From positions 1,748,501 through 1,812,500 of the forward strand of contig NC_084899.1 of assembly GCF_958979055.1 (NCBI RefSeq): a stretch of 64,000 nt of DNA, in the 5' to 3' direction. Made by a program: the position numbers and the translations under genes. Below, in pieces: positions 1-17,821 of this stretch (position 1 is the stretch's first letter; the number at the start of each line of letters is the position of its first letter). This DNA is from Alnus glutinosa (Eukaryota > Streptophyta > Magnoliopsida > Fagales > Betulaceae). The notes beneath the pieces were generated by a model. It was not told the origin of the DNA and searched no databases. It was given only the letters and a program-made list of their open reading frames with translations.

Positions 1-530
1 ATATTGCAATGCTTTGTGCAGAGTGTCAGTGATGGTGCAGAAAGGATGTAGGAGTCGTAATGCCTCGTGTAGAGCGCCAAAAATATCTCGCCTCATGCAG
101 AGCGCCGAAAATATCACCTGCGGGTGCAGTAAAATGACAAGGCACTAAAGATGCCTTCCTTAGTAGGGAATGAAGGTAAAAAATGATGAGTCATTCCTGG
201 GCATGAAGCCCAAGGGATGACTCATTGCTAAGCAAAGTCAGGACTATAAATACATCCCATGCCCCAGGTATGAAAGGGACGAATGAATTTTTCAATTAAG
301 AAGTATATACTACTTTTCCCTCATACACTAACTTAAACATCAGAATGATCGAGACCCCTGAAAGGGTCTATTAACTCTACTTGTCTTGTAGGATCTTTGA
401 GGAACTTGTCTTATGGGATCTTTGAGGAAAGCTTGAAGAACACTTGAAGGACGTGCTGATTCACACTATACCGGAAACTGTTCCAACAATTTGCATCATA
501 TTCAATTACAAATCACTGCAGGTACTCTTT
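1..530. other. Possible retrotransposon LTR-like edge
   Basis: No gene is visible here. The stretch has a TATA-like CTATAAATA near 242-250, short internal repeats (GTGCAGAGTG/GTGCAGAGCG-type words at 15-110, and GGATCTTTGAGGAA-type words near 390-425), and the general look of a plant LTR promoter region. I found no second LTR, primer binding site or polyprotein, so this may be a solo or truncated LTR cut by the window edge. The call is inference from sequence texture only. Confidence 0.22.
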
Positions 531-642
531 ATTATAACTTTCCATTTGTCTCTTTCTTTTCCTTCGAGTCATATTTAAAAATCGAATTCTTTTATTCTTC
601 TCTAGTTTTGTGATTTTCCAACAATTGACAATTCAAACCTTT

Positions 643-1000
643 GACATTGATAGTTTGCAACAAAATTGTCTTAATCTTGAAGGTCTTCTAAAACATGATA
701 TTTATTATTATATTGATGGTTTAAATTTATTTTCATAAATAATAGTTTAAAAAAAATTTAAAAATAAAATAGGGCTTTAATTGACATATTAAATTATATA
801 AAAAGACTTGATTCTTTTACATATGCATGTATCACTTATAAAATTTTATTGACAATACCTATTGCAATTGCTTCTACAGAAAGAAGTTTTACAAAATTAA
901 AATTGATAAAATCCTATCTAAGATCGACAATGTGACAACAAAAATCAAATTGATTATGCATATTATCAATTGAAAATGAGATGTTAAAAAAATTTAATTA
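643..1000 (+). pseudogene. hAT transposase C-terminal remnant
   Basis: Two stretches in the same orientation resemble the C-terminal part of plant hAT transposases (TTF-type zinc finger/hAT dimerisation class). The first (about 643-755) reads NCLNLEGLLKHDIYYYIDGL. The second (783-996) reads DILNYIKRLDSF, then TIPIAIASTERSFTKLKLIK, SYLRSTM and, after two stops, LSIENEML. The TxxAxAxxERSFxxLKxIKxxLRxxM block is the hallmark of the hAT dimerisation region. Several in-frame stops and the lack of the rest of the transposase show it is dead. Confidence 0.72.
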
Positions 1001-1075
1001 GTAATTTTGCATTCTAAAAGGTGAAAAGAATAATTTTTAAATAAAAAATATAATATTAAAATCAAAATAGATATT

Positions 1076-6667
<5,592 letters not shown>

Positions 6668-6764
6668 TTTTTTTTCCTTTCTTTGGAGAGAAAAAATGAG
6701 CATAGAACTTAGAAGAAGTTGGGTGGTGTTGCAGTGATGGTGGAGGAAGAGCCGGGACGGACAA

Positions 6765-6775
6765 ATATATATATA
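6765..6775 (-). promoter_or_regulatory. Candidate TATA box of CKX
   Basis: TATATATATTT on the minus strand lies about 100 bp upstream of the chosen CKX ATG, a plausible distance for a short 5' UTR. The open frame extends through it without a stop, but the family N-terminus and signal peptide favour the downstream ATG. Confidence 0.4.
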
Positions 6776-6989
6776 GAAGAAGGTTGCGTGTGTATGTGGA
6801 AGGAAATCTTTGGAATCCTTGGCGTTTGACTTGGAAACGAGGTGGCCGGGATCGATCAAGGTGTTGCTTTTATGGATACACGCAAGAGAGAAGACCTTGG
6901 ATGATTGGCTCACTTGACAAATTGGTTTCTGATTTTATTTTTTAAAACATAAGTACAAAACAATTTTCTATTTTTTTTATTTTTTTTGG

Positions 6990-7660
6990 AAAGAAGCTTT
7001 TGGTAAACTGTTTCGAAAATAGTTTCAGAAAACAAATAGCTGGTATCATTTTGGTTCGAGAAATTGTTTGCTCTAATTCTCACACATACATTGATTTAAT
7101 TATTAGAAAATTTGCAACAAACCCATTTCACCAATACCAAAAATAATCTGACTTTGAGACGAAAAACCAAATCGACCGGATTATCAAACGGGATGTTTGT
7201 GAACATGAAACTAGGCTTAATAATTAAATGATATATACTAGTATGAACTTGACTCGTTTGTAATTAGGATCGACTCGTGTGTGTTATAAATTATAAGTAT
7301 ATTCTATAATGCTATATGTTATAATTTAATAGTATATTAAAAAAATGAATGTTATATGTTATAAGTATATGCTATAATTAATGCTACAAGTTATAATTTA
7401 TAAGAATATTGAATAATTTATGATATATACGGTATATGTTGTATAATATTATCATTATGTCATAAGTATACTAATATTTACGTTAGTATGTAAATAATTA
7501 AATATATTATTTCTCTCGAAAGACGAAGAAAAAAAAAAAGATTAAATGAAAACACCGAAAACTATTTTCGAAAACATGTATTAGTTGTTTCTATATTTTT
7601 GATTTTTGGTGTTTTTGTTTTCAATTATTTTGGTTTTTAAAACGGTTTGCCAAATGTACA
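6990..7660. repeat. MITE-like element with imperfect terminal repeats
   Basis: The left edge reads TTTGGTAAACTGTTTCGAAA and the reverse complement of the right edge reads TTTGGCAAACCGTTTTAAAA; both continue into GAAAACAAA-type words. The interior is AT-rich with many TATAA words and no coding potential. The arrangement fits a non-autonomous hAT-type MITE. Ends and target duplication are not fixed, so boundaries are approximate. Confidence 0.45.
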
Positions 7661-9533
7661 TCAACAGTATAGAAACACATTTTGCTACCAAACATGCATG
7701 CCTAACCTCTATGCTTTCTCAAGAATAAGGGAGAAGACATCGAATATCCACAGCGTTTTTGTCCTTGATTGATTGTTTTCTTTTTAATTTAGTCTATTAA
7801 ATTTATTAAATTGACGAAAGTTGCTACACATCATTTTTCGGTCCATTTGTTGTGTATCCTACGTGTAAGTCCAACAAATTTAATAATTAATTTGCAAATC
7901 CGTTGTATAGAAATGGACAATTAATGGATAGACAAGAGAATCATTTCTATATTTTTCCTAAATTAATAGGTATATATTCACAATCTACTGGAGTTAATAG
8001 AGCATATAATTCTCCCATGCATTTTAAAAAATGTTTTAAAATGCAAGTGATTCTTGGGATACATGTTAATTTAAAAAACTAAATTAGAAAAAATTTTCTA
8101 TATATATATATATATGAATAATGATTCAATGCCACCTAAATATACAACTTTTCACCACCTTGCCTATGTGGCAAGGCGGTCCCCCACTATTTTTGAGTTT
8201 TTTTATTTTTTAAAAATAAATTAAAGTGGGGGACCACCTTGCCATATAGACAAGGTGGTGGAAAGTTGTATATTTTAGGTGGTAGTGAATCATTACTCTA
8301 TATATATATATGCTAGAAGATATTAACTTTTTGCATCTGCTATCTACAATTATCTTAGCCTCTATCCGCACACGCGAAGTCAGATAGCGATTTTAGGGCA
8401 TGCTGATGTGCTTACTAATCGCATATGCATGCCCTTTACATATAATATAATTTTATATATATTCTATCTAATAAATTCACCAAAATGATGTCATCTTGGT
8501 GTTAAATACGAAAATGACGTCGTTTTGAATTAGGTATAGGTTTTGTTTACATTGGTTTGATTAGTTGTGTTGCTTTCTCGTGTAATACTTGGGTAAAAAT
8601 GAGTAATGTGAAATCAATATATTTTTAAAAAATTAAGGATTAAATAATAATAATAAAAACAAGCCCAAAAAACTTTAAGAAAAAAAAGTCATAAATTATT
8701 TTTAAAATCATTTAAAATAGACTCTAATAGATATTCAAATATGGCCCAAAAGACTAAAATATGCCCAAAATGTTCATTACATAATATACAAATAACAGAT
8801 AAAAACTACAATAACCGCACGGTTGCGCGTGGTTAGTAAAAATATGATACGGATACAGATACAGATATCTAAAAGTGGTATCCGCATTTTGCAAATACGG
8901 TTACAAATATTATAAATAACTGCATCCGCATCGGTATGTACACCCCTACTCTTTCTTTCTCAATTCTCATTTTGTTCATCAATTTTTTCATCCTGAAATG
9001 TTTAATAAAGTTGACCACTCTTCAAAATTAGTGCACATAATTAACAATGACTTTCTTGACCATGATCCTCTCCATTTCACTAATTCCTACTTTCATATAC
9101 CAAATTTTTTAAACTCATTTGGCTTAATTACATTCAATTATAAAATAATTGGACATCTCCAGTTAAAGATGTGAACGGTCAAGATTTAATAATAGCATTT
9201 TTATACAAACAACGTAGTCAGTGACCAAAAGCAAAAACATATTTCAGTTAAAATTTTAGATCTTTCTTAAGCAATTAAAATTTTATGGTCATTTGGATTG
9301 ACCTTTCTTGAACGGTTTGTTTTAGAAAAAAGTGGGATTAGGATCTTTTCCATTAACTCTACTTAAAAGGAAGAAAAGTCCTTTCATGATTCAGATTTTA
9401 TTTTATTACATTTGATAGTGTACATGGTACGACGTCAATTAAATTTTTTTAACGACTATGCATGGCAACATATATACCATTAAATGTGTGAAATATAATC
9501 TTGACCAAAAAATTACTATTCTCCTTTCAACTT
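7661..9533. other. Gene-free AT-rich region
   Basis: No coding or RNA gene recognised. It contains the hairpin MITE listed separately (8116-8300) and otherwise unremarkable AT-rich sequence. Confidence 0.6.
8116..8300. repeat. Hairpin MITE inserted in a TA repeat
   Basis: Arms of about 75 bp pair almost completely: left AATGATTCAATGCCACCTAA, right (reverse complement) AATGATTCACTACCACCTAA, continuing through CCACCTTG and CCCCCAC words to an AT-rich loop. The element is flanked on both sides by (TA)n, compatible with TA target duplication of a Stowaway-like element, though the simple repeat makes the duplication ambiguous. Confidence 0.8.
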
Positions 9534-10204
9534 GAAATGGGAGAGGATTTAGATTTCACCCCTCAAGAAACTGATTTGAGATGAAGAGGGAGCAGATCTG
9601 CTCTCTGGCCTCCTCCTCTCATTTTCCCTTTCTACTCCCCGCTCCTACCCTCCCCCTCCTATTCTGGTTTTTTCTTTTGTTTGTAGGTGTTCTCCGATCA
9701 GATCAGTAATTTTGGCATCTCCTCTATGCATCCATCCATCTACCTCCGTATTGTGCCGTTCATCTCCTTTGCCACTACTACTATTTATTGGTTGTGTTTT
9801 TGCTTTGACTAAGAGTTTTATTCTCTTTAGATTTGCCATCATGAGCTATTTATGGGATGAAATTTAGTCAGGTATGAGGGGTTATCTCTCACAGCATGAA
9901 TAGTTCAGTGTGAGATGTTATGTCTCCGACTGGTTTAAATTAATTTTTCTAGGATATTTGGTTACCCTTGTCTTAGATCTAGTTTGTTTGGAGTATATCT
10001 GCTCTTTAACTATTTTTGTACATGGGTAATTAACGGAAGATGTAAGTATAAATAACACTTTATTGTAAGAATTTTGTTTATATCTATAACTATGTAAGTT
10101 CGATCATAGCACGTGACTATAATTTTGCAAAGCTTTATGTTTCGTAATCTTTATCAATAAAATACTAAAATCTTTCATTTAAAAAAAGAAATGGAAGAAG
10201 ATTT
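9534..10204 (+). mobile_element. Retroposon-like insertion with divergent target duplication
   Basis: The segment is bounded by GAAATGGGAGAGGATTT (9534-9550) and GAAATGGAAGAAGATTT (10188-10204), 15 of 17 identical. The right copy follows CAATAAAATAC and a short A-run, as at a polyadenylated 3' end. The body has no intact open frame. This fits an old 5'-truncated non-LTR retroposon on the plus strand. Family not recognised. Confidence 0.5.
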
Positions 10205-11430
10205 GATTGAGTAGATAATTTCCAAATTAGCATTTACTAACTTGTCTTTTTTTTTTTCTTGTGAAAAAATTTACTAACTTCTCTTAACGGGCATATAACA
10301 CCGACATTATCATAATAACGTTTATTGGAAGACACTAATTAATATCATTAAAAAATAAATAAAATCAATGATTTTGATAATACGGGTTTCCTGAATTACG
10401 GAGCATTTAATTTACTCACAAATTAACATAAATAATTTCACATGCAGCGCCGACATTACCGTGATAACTTTTGTTGGAAGATACATACTTCCATGTCTGA
10501 CATTGATTTTATAATGAGAGTTCTAAAATATTGATGCAGTTTAAACTTTAAGAGTACTTCCAAATTCCAATTCACTGAATCAGCTTCGATTCTCTTTTTC
10601 TATTCCATCTTTCCTTTGACTTCCAAAACCACCTCCATGTATCTTGAGAGTGATTCGACCACCCTCACAAGGCTCCCCCCAAAAAAGTAATTAGGGTTTA
10701 ACCCTCAGCCACCCCTAGATAACCCTCTATTTTTTTTTTCTTATAAAAATTTTAATGTTTTTAATATTTTTAGTTTTTTAATTGTTTTATTGTTTAATTT
10801 ATTTTTAATGGAGCATAGAACATGTGTCAGTTTCTTAAGAGTAATGACGTGAACTTCTATCAATTTTTTACAAAAGTACCATCTTCATGTTTAGCCATAA
10901 ACAAGAGGTATCATATGTGATACGAAATAAAGCACAGGAAACAAAAAAAAAAAAAATGAAGTTTTTAAACCGAATGGGACAAAAATGTATTTAACCCTAA
11001 ATTTTGAGGTCTAAAACATCAAATTTAAGTGAAGCCTTTTTTATATTTAAATATTAATTAAATACTATTTATTTAATTTTATAATTTATTTTTTTATTAA
11101 AATTACACTAGAATTGTTGTTCATCTTTTTCATTTGTTTGTCTTGAAAAGCAATGTATGTTAAAGTTTGACTTTATGAGGTTATTAATGTTGTTTTTATC
11201 ATTAATTAAAAAATTGCTATTTTTAGGGGATTTTTATTTCTCAGGGGCCTTTTAATACTATCTTTTCAAAAGATAATTTTTTTTTTTTTTTAAGGAGGCC
11301 TTATATTTTTGGGAGCCAGCCGCCTTTGCTACCTAGCTTGAGTAATACATGAACAAGAAATTCAAGAATAAGAGAATAAGAAGAGAAAAGAGAAAATTAA
11401 AGAGGCTGATTTTTCCCGCTCTCCAATCAG
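10205..11430. other. Gene-free region
   Basis: AT-rich sequence with scattered homopolymers. No gene or clear repeat structure identified. Confidence 0.55.
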
Positions 11431-12750
11431 GCAGGGGCAGAACTAGAGGACTGTGGGGTCATGACCCCTTACCCCTCTCCTGGTTTTGAATATATATATA
11501 TATATATATTTGAAAAATACTATATTTACATTTTATTTTATTTTTTTTGAAGGGAAGATGTAATCATTTTATTAAACACCCAAAGGGTAACATAGTTACA
11601 GTCATAAACAAACTCAAACCAATAAGGGACTCATAATAATACAAATGTCCCCTTACAGTTACCCTAAAACTCAGATTATACCGATAATTGCTACAAATAA
11701 ACCTAATCAATAGAAATGTGCCTCTGCATTGACATTTGAAAATCTACTTGCACTATGGAGTCAGTCACAAATCATCAAAGACTAGGCTAAATCTAACACA
11801 AAGCAAACTATCAAATACAATCTGCAATCAAGAACAGGAAATCACCCAAAGAAAGAGCTGTCGTCGGAATAAAGCACCGCCGGAGATGGCGCGTGTTCCA
11901 CACGCGCCGCCGCCGGCAACTCCCCTGCAGCAACCGAACACCAGATCCACCGAACGCCACCAAGCACGGCAACAGAGGTGGAAACGTGGTCATCACGCGC
12001 GGCCCAAGGAGTGACTAACCCCCTGGCGCGTGTCGACCACGCGCCGGTCAACGGTGAGTATATCGGCCGTAGCTAGCAACGGCAGAGCCAGAGGACGACG
12101 GCGAGCAAGGCTGGGGGGCGCGTGTCGACTAGAGAGTGGCAGAACAGAGCAGATCTGGAACTAAAAAATGATAAAAATTGAGACTCCCCAAATCGTTCCG
12201 CCGGCGACACGTACGACGGAAGCTACCCCCTCCGGCTCCTCTCTGAAGTGTTTTCCTGCCAAGAAACAAAGAAACCTAAAAAACTAAAAAACAAACACAC
12301 TCCATAGTCCAAAAAGACTAGGAGGACTAAAACCACCACTGGAACAAGTCCAGGGGGACTCAAAACTCCACAACCCTAGTGGTTGGGAGACTCTAGCCTC
12401 CACTAGGCTAACCCAAGGAGGAACAAAATCCGGGAGGAGGGAGGGACCTCCCTCCTCCGGCAACCCAAACTCAGAAATTCTTCTCCCTCTTTTCGACGAA
12501 GTCCTGCGAGAGAGAGAGACTGTTATTACTGGCTGCTATCGTCAATACTATATTTACTTAAATTTTTACAAAAAGAATCTTACCAGCTAGGATTTAAGAT
12601 TTGGAGGGGTCAAATTGAAAAATAAAATAAATAAATAAATAAATAATAGGAGTAAAATTAATCTTTTTTCTTTTTTTTTTTATGAATTTTTTTTTTTTTA
12701 GGGGGAACCCCATGCCTGGCCCCCTAAGGTTAGAAGTAGCTCTGCCCTTA
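11431..12750. mobile_element. Older inverted-repeat element split by a retroposon
   Basis: The outer ends pair: left GGGGCAGAACTAGAGGACTG and right (reverse complement) AGGGCAGAGCTACTTCTAAC, followed by GGGG/CCCC words. Removing the retroposon between the two AATACTATATTTAC copies leaves a compact element of roughly 300 bp, typical of a non-autonomous DNA transposon. Its own target duplication is not clear. Confidence 0.5.
11516..12557 (-). mobile_element. 1.0-kb non-LTR retroposon with paired hairpins
   Basis: Flanked by an exact 14-bp target duplication AATACTATATTTAC (11516-11529 and 12544-12557). A T-rich tract beginning near 11530 represents the A-tail of a minus-strand insertion. The GC-rich middle has two short hairpins with the same stem, GGCGCGTG/CACGCGCC, and 5-base loops (11888-11908 and 12025-12045). 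The 5' end (12510-12541) is a GA/CT-rich run. No reverse transcriptase is present, so it is non-autonomous. A related insertion is at 21853-22994. Confidence 0.78.
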
Positions 12751-13500
12751 CTAAGATGATACATAACTTATTCATTGGTACTCGTAACATTTTTTTTTAT
12801 TAATTATTTTTATTATCTCCAATGAGTAAGTTTCACGTCAGTTTTTTTTTTTTTTTTTTTTTATAGATGGACAAAATAATTTCCACTTCTATGAACCTTT
12901 CTTATCCTCCAACAAGTAAATGCAAGAATGGTAAATATATATATCCGAGATGAAAGGAAAAAATCTTCCAATCAACACTAGGATGTCTGCGTTGGAGAGC
13001 TACAGTAACTGACAGGCAGTCACCCTACAATCGGATAAACAGTTATCTTTCTTATGATAACATCATGTACACAGTATCAATGGAAGGATTTTCCCTTAAG
13101 ATGGGCACTCCTCTTTTAGCTTCATGCACTCACAATGAGAAGAGTGGTAGAAGCCGGATATAGAAATGCTAATCTTAATTCTACCAATTTAACTTAGCAG
13201 CTTTTCTATTACTTCTCCGTAAGATATTAACAAGAATACACAACAAAAGTAGATGGCAAAGCACATCCATTAATATAAAACACAGTTCAAACTGCAAAAG
13301 CATTTACTATTCTCGACACAAAGATATAACAAGAGATCGTAGAGAGGGCCGAAAACTCTCACTGGGAGTAGATCCTTGTAACATTAACAAGTAATTCTGG
13401 CGCCCATCTACTCTCAGATACAGGAAATCAGATTAGGAGTCACAAAAGGCAGGATGAAAGGTACCACACTCCATTTTATTTATGTGCCATGATTTCAAAA

Positions 13501-16500
13501 TCAAGCAGCCGGCACCTTTCTTCCGTCTTCAATAAAGAAAATTGCCGTTTCTGGGACCTGAGAAGAGAAAGAAAATGTATAGCTAAACACACCCTGAACA
13601 CATGTTTAACTTCTTTCACAATAAAATATGGAATTGTTCATGAATAGAATACACAATATGAGAAGATAATCGTACGGAAAAAAAAATCAAGGGTCAAGCC
13701 CAAATAGTAACTAAGATAACATCACCCAAAACAACCAGATAAAGAACCTGCAAAATTATCTGAACCATTCGTCCACTGTTACAAATTCAACTCATTACAC
13801 CCCGTTGAAAAAATACATCCCTAAAGGCTACAGCCAATATCATATTCAGTTTTAAAATAATCACAATTCATTTCTGATAACAAAACAAAACAAAACTCCC
13901 AAAATTATAATGCCTTCAATGTACTAGAGCTATAAATTGAATACTGTATTCCTAGTATTCCACCATTAATCCAAATTCAGAAGTGGCCAAAGTCAACTTA
14001 AAATTTTGGATTATAGCTCTAGTACATCAGAAGTGACCAAAGTCAACATAAAAATTTTCAAGTTGGGTAGAAACTTAGCTCTCTATAGAAAAAGAATTGA
14101 GCAGCATTGGTTTAAAACAGGGAATCAACCTTTCAATGAGTATTAAGATACATGTACGAATTCAAAAGTAGAACAGAACAGGTGAAAACAATTATACCCA
14201 GATGCCCTCACCACAAACTAGGATCGCTATTAGCAAATCCCCAATCATGATTAGCCAATGCAAAAACCCAATTGAGGCTTTGGAGAACATGAAATCCATG
14301 CCTCTGACTGCCAAATCAAAGAAGCTAAGCCACTATATATGTGTGTCTCTAATACCAGCGAAATAGTTGATTCAAATCAATGTCAACAGAAATTAGCAAA
14401 CTCATTTGCAAATGAACATGCAACAAGAACAGCAAGTATTCAAAGTGCATGGTCCCTTTGCCTAAAACCTAAACTTTGGACAGAGTTTGTTTAGGTTTAG
14501 GTTGAAGGACACATTATTCATATTCTTATGTTGATAAGCTATGTTGGGATGAGAATATATTAGTCAATACAGGCAGCCCCATCTGCTTAGTTTCTTGTGA
14601 CTCTAGTTTCAGCTGAAGTTCTCTATATACAAAAGGCATGACCTTTCTTATGAAAAAAAAAAAAAATGATAAGTAATTGCAATTTATTAAAAAGCGCAAA
14701 GGGGCGCAACCCTTATACACGGGAAGTATACAAGAGAATCCCTAAAAGGGACGAACAGAGAATAAATTTAAAAAGTCTACATAATTAAAAACACTCAAAC
14801 TATGATGGGGCGCTATCCAAAAATATAATGTATTGACCTTTCTTATGGCAATGACCAAGTAGAAAGTTTCTGCTGTTTAAATACAACAATATGAGAAAAT
14901 AAACAAGCACATGTCTAGCCAACACATAACATTTGAAGAAAGAAATAAGGTATCTTACATCAGGCCAGGTCTCTGTAATGAACTCCACAATGTCATAAGA
15001 TATGTCCCCTTGAACATCAATCTGCTCCTTCTCAGTAGGCCCCTGAAAACGCCATTCCAAAAATATTATAAAAGATCAGAACCATTTTTCACCAGAACAG
15101 ATATTCGTACTTACTGCCAAAACCTATCATACCTTAACAACAGAAGCTCCTGTAGCAAACTTTTTCCCAAGCTTCTTTGAAGCATCACTAAGTTTGACAC
15201 CTGAATGTAATCATAGGAACTGTGTTAATGACGACGATGAGACAACAAATTTACAATTTAAACCAGCATAGTGCTCACCAAAAAGCTCCAGCCCTTTTAC
15301 AGTGGTGATGCATTTTCGCTTGTTACGTACAACCTTTTCAATAACTACTTCTTGCTTCTCCTACAGAAAAATCAAACAGCAATTTCAATCATATTGAACT
15401 CGATTTTTCCTATCATCTTATATTAAATTACTGGTTTCATGCAAACCAGGTTGTTTTTCAGAATCCAATGGAACAAATAATTTCAGAGCTCTTACTTTTT
15501 TCTTTATCTTCCCACCAGGAAGACGTTTTACTTCTTCCTTTGGCGCTGAAGTAACCCCAACAACCCAGAGAGAGAGAGAGATAGAGAGAGGTAAAGAAAG
15601 TCAGCATAGTTTGAACTTGCAAGTCGAAGCCAAACTTTATGAAAGAAATAGAACTGATTAACACCATGAAACATATATATTATCCAAAATTCAACCAACA
15701 GCTGCCAGAGGACATCACAATTACAAAAATAAACCAGGTAATGTCATGTCTAAGTACAGAGAAAAGTATCCAACTCTACGAACCCTATAAAAGTAATCTT
15801 TTATAGTGTCAACATAAAAAAATAAATAAATAAATAAAAGAATTATCAACTTAAAAAAAAGGCATAATGATCTTCTTTCAAAACTAGGAAGACAATGATT
15901 TTGACATTTTAGTAGCACAAAGTGCATTCAGCTAAACTAATAATATAACATTATAACCTTTTTTGCGTATGTGGTTTTTCAAAAGAGATATGGCCTCATC
16001 CTAGTGGTTGGTACCACGTCCAACAACACAAATTGATGCGCAGAAACACTTGCAATGATGCCTCATGTGAATGCTATGAGTACTATAAATTCTTTTGCTA
16101 TGTAAAACCCAGATAAACAAAATACGTTGTCAAGTTAACCCAACACAGCTATTAAGTTCATTAGTCATTATTTGAAAATCGGTTGCCCCTCCAAGAAGGG
16201 TTTTGGCCAATTAACACGTATGAGTCTCTAACTAAATGACAGGTATCGTTCAGGAATCCGGAAGCATCATTATAAGGTTAAGGGCAAATCATTGTCTCCT
16301 GACTCTTTTGCTGATCAAACTTCCCTCAGTTTCCAACCATGAGTTGTAAACCACAAAGGTGTCTGCATATTGCACGTTATCACAAATTGAATGATGCTAC
16401 ACGCACAAAAACCTTTACACAATAATAAACATTACAAAATGTCCATAGATGCCCATATTGGCAGTGTCATGCCATTCGTTTTAAATATGTGGCAGCCTAC

Positions 16501-17497
16501 ACATCATGTATGTTACAAAATGACTACCTGCTCAGCATGCAAAATGCATGTAATTGCAGTGCAATACACTAGGCATGATAATCTAAGGCTCTGTTTGCTT
16601 CGACATACAAACATATTTTCAAGGAAAATGATTTGTTTTCTATTATTTGGTTCGGACCCTGAAAATAATTCTCTAGTAATGGATGCATCGAAAATCTCTA
16701 ATTTAAAACCAACAAGAACCACAAAAAATCTGTAGCCAATGTTAGCTGTGATGGCGGTGAGGGGGCACAGGCTTGGTCTAGAAAATGACTGAAGGTCAAG
16801 CCGTTTTCCGCCTATTTGAGTATACGTTTCCTTTGGGTAACAAACTCCAGTTGTACCAATTAAATTAGAATACAGATCGCATTTTCTAGAAATATTTAAT
16901 GCGGAAACGATAGGAGCCTAAGTGCCAAGTCAGTTTGTAAAAAATATTTCTTTTTGGTTTTATAATTTCACAAAGAGCATTTTTTTTTCTTTTGTAATAA
17001 TTCCACAGATCAGGAGAGCAACTATGATGGGCATCCCTAAAGCCTGTGCTTAGGATATCAAATCACATAGCTATTGTTTCTTCTTCTTCTTTCAGTATAA
17101 AGCATTCAATCAAACTTTCTCCAAATGAAAATATCAAAACCAGTAACAAAGGCATACCTGAAGGAGTAGCTCCATCCGAAGACATACCAGTGGACTGTAA
17201 CTGCTCGGTAACTTTATCAGCTTCCTTCGCATTCGCCTCTGCGAACAAAAAGCACATATAATTACTTTAACAAAATTTAAACAAAAATTCAAAAGAATAA
17301 AAATAAAAAATAAAAAATTTGCGAAGAATTAGGTTAGGGTTTGCCACACCTTTGATGAGATCCGGGTAAAGGTTCGGGGCGTTTCGGATCAACCAGGGCT
17401 TGCATTTTTCGAAATCGGGTCCGAACTCGCAGTACTCCGCCGGCAAACTGCATGCCGGACAATACAACACGCGAATCGGTTGGGGCTTCTCCGACAT
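13501..17497 (-). CDS. DENR: Density-regulated protein (DENR), SUI1-domain translation factor
   Basis: Homologue of DENR, which with MCT-1 acts on 40S ribosomes in non-canonical initiation, reinitiation and recycling. Seven exons: 17497-17350, 17238-17158, 15545-15496, 15360-15279, 15200-15133, 15042-14959 and 13557-13501; these join to 189 residues. The N-terminus has the cysteine-rich YCPACSLPAEYCEF segment typical of DENR, followed by an acidic/Gln linker (exon 2) and a Lys-rich stretch (LPGGKIKKK). The SUI1 domain begins near VVIEKVVRNKRKCITTVKGL, runs through KKLGKKFATGASVV and GDISYDIVEFITETWP, and ends at the C-terminus VPETAIFFIEDGRKVPAA. All splice phases agree. A (GA)n tract lies directly upstream of the ATG. 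Intron 6 holds a LINE insertion. Confidence 0.95.
14639..14847 (-). mobile_element. 5'-truncated LINE 3' end in DENR intron 6
   Basis: Exact 14-bp target duplication TGACCTTTCTTATG at 14639-14652 and 14834-14847. The left copy is followed by an A-run (14653-14666), then TGATAAGTAATTGC and a GGGGCGC word. The latter match the 3' end of the LINE family also seen at 28056, 39922 and 62400 (TTACTTATCA and GGCGCC words on the element strand). Only about 180 bp of element remain. It is in the same orientation as the host gene. Confidence 0.8.
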
Positions 17498-17500
17498 GAT

Positions 17501-17503
<3 letters not shown>

Positions 17504-17537
<34 letters not shown>
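17504..17537. repeat. (CT)n tract in DENR 5' UTR
   Basis: On the gene strand this is (GA)n ending seven bases before the DENR ATG. GA/CT tracts in plant 5' UTRs can bind BPC-type GAGA factors; that role is inference. Confidence 0.9.
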
Positions 17538-17539
<2 letters not shown>

Positions 17540-17821
17540 CCTAAAAGTGATGGTTAAGGATCAAAACGGTGCGTTTTTGCGACGCAATTTGTTTTGTGTT
17601 GGTGCTGTGCCTGTGCCGCCTCTTTTAGGCCTCGGCGAGGCGTTAACGCAAAAAGGTTGCGTTTCTATGGTGAAGCATCTGAGGAAAAGACTCGACGTCG
17701 TTTTGGGCATGGACATATTTCCGGGTTTTGTAGACGTTTTGGATCCTCCTTTACCAGCCCATGAACATGTATTTGGGCAATTGGGCCTATCGAACCTTTT
17801 TCCAGTGGTTTGTTCCAATAT

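Noticed and set aside
6668-6913. In-frame upstream extension of CKX exon 1
   Set aside because: The frame stays open but the residues do not resemble any CKX N-terminus, a TATA-like site lies within it, and the ATG at 6667 gives a proper signal peptide.
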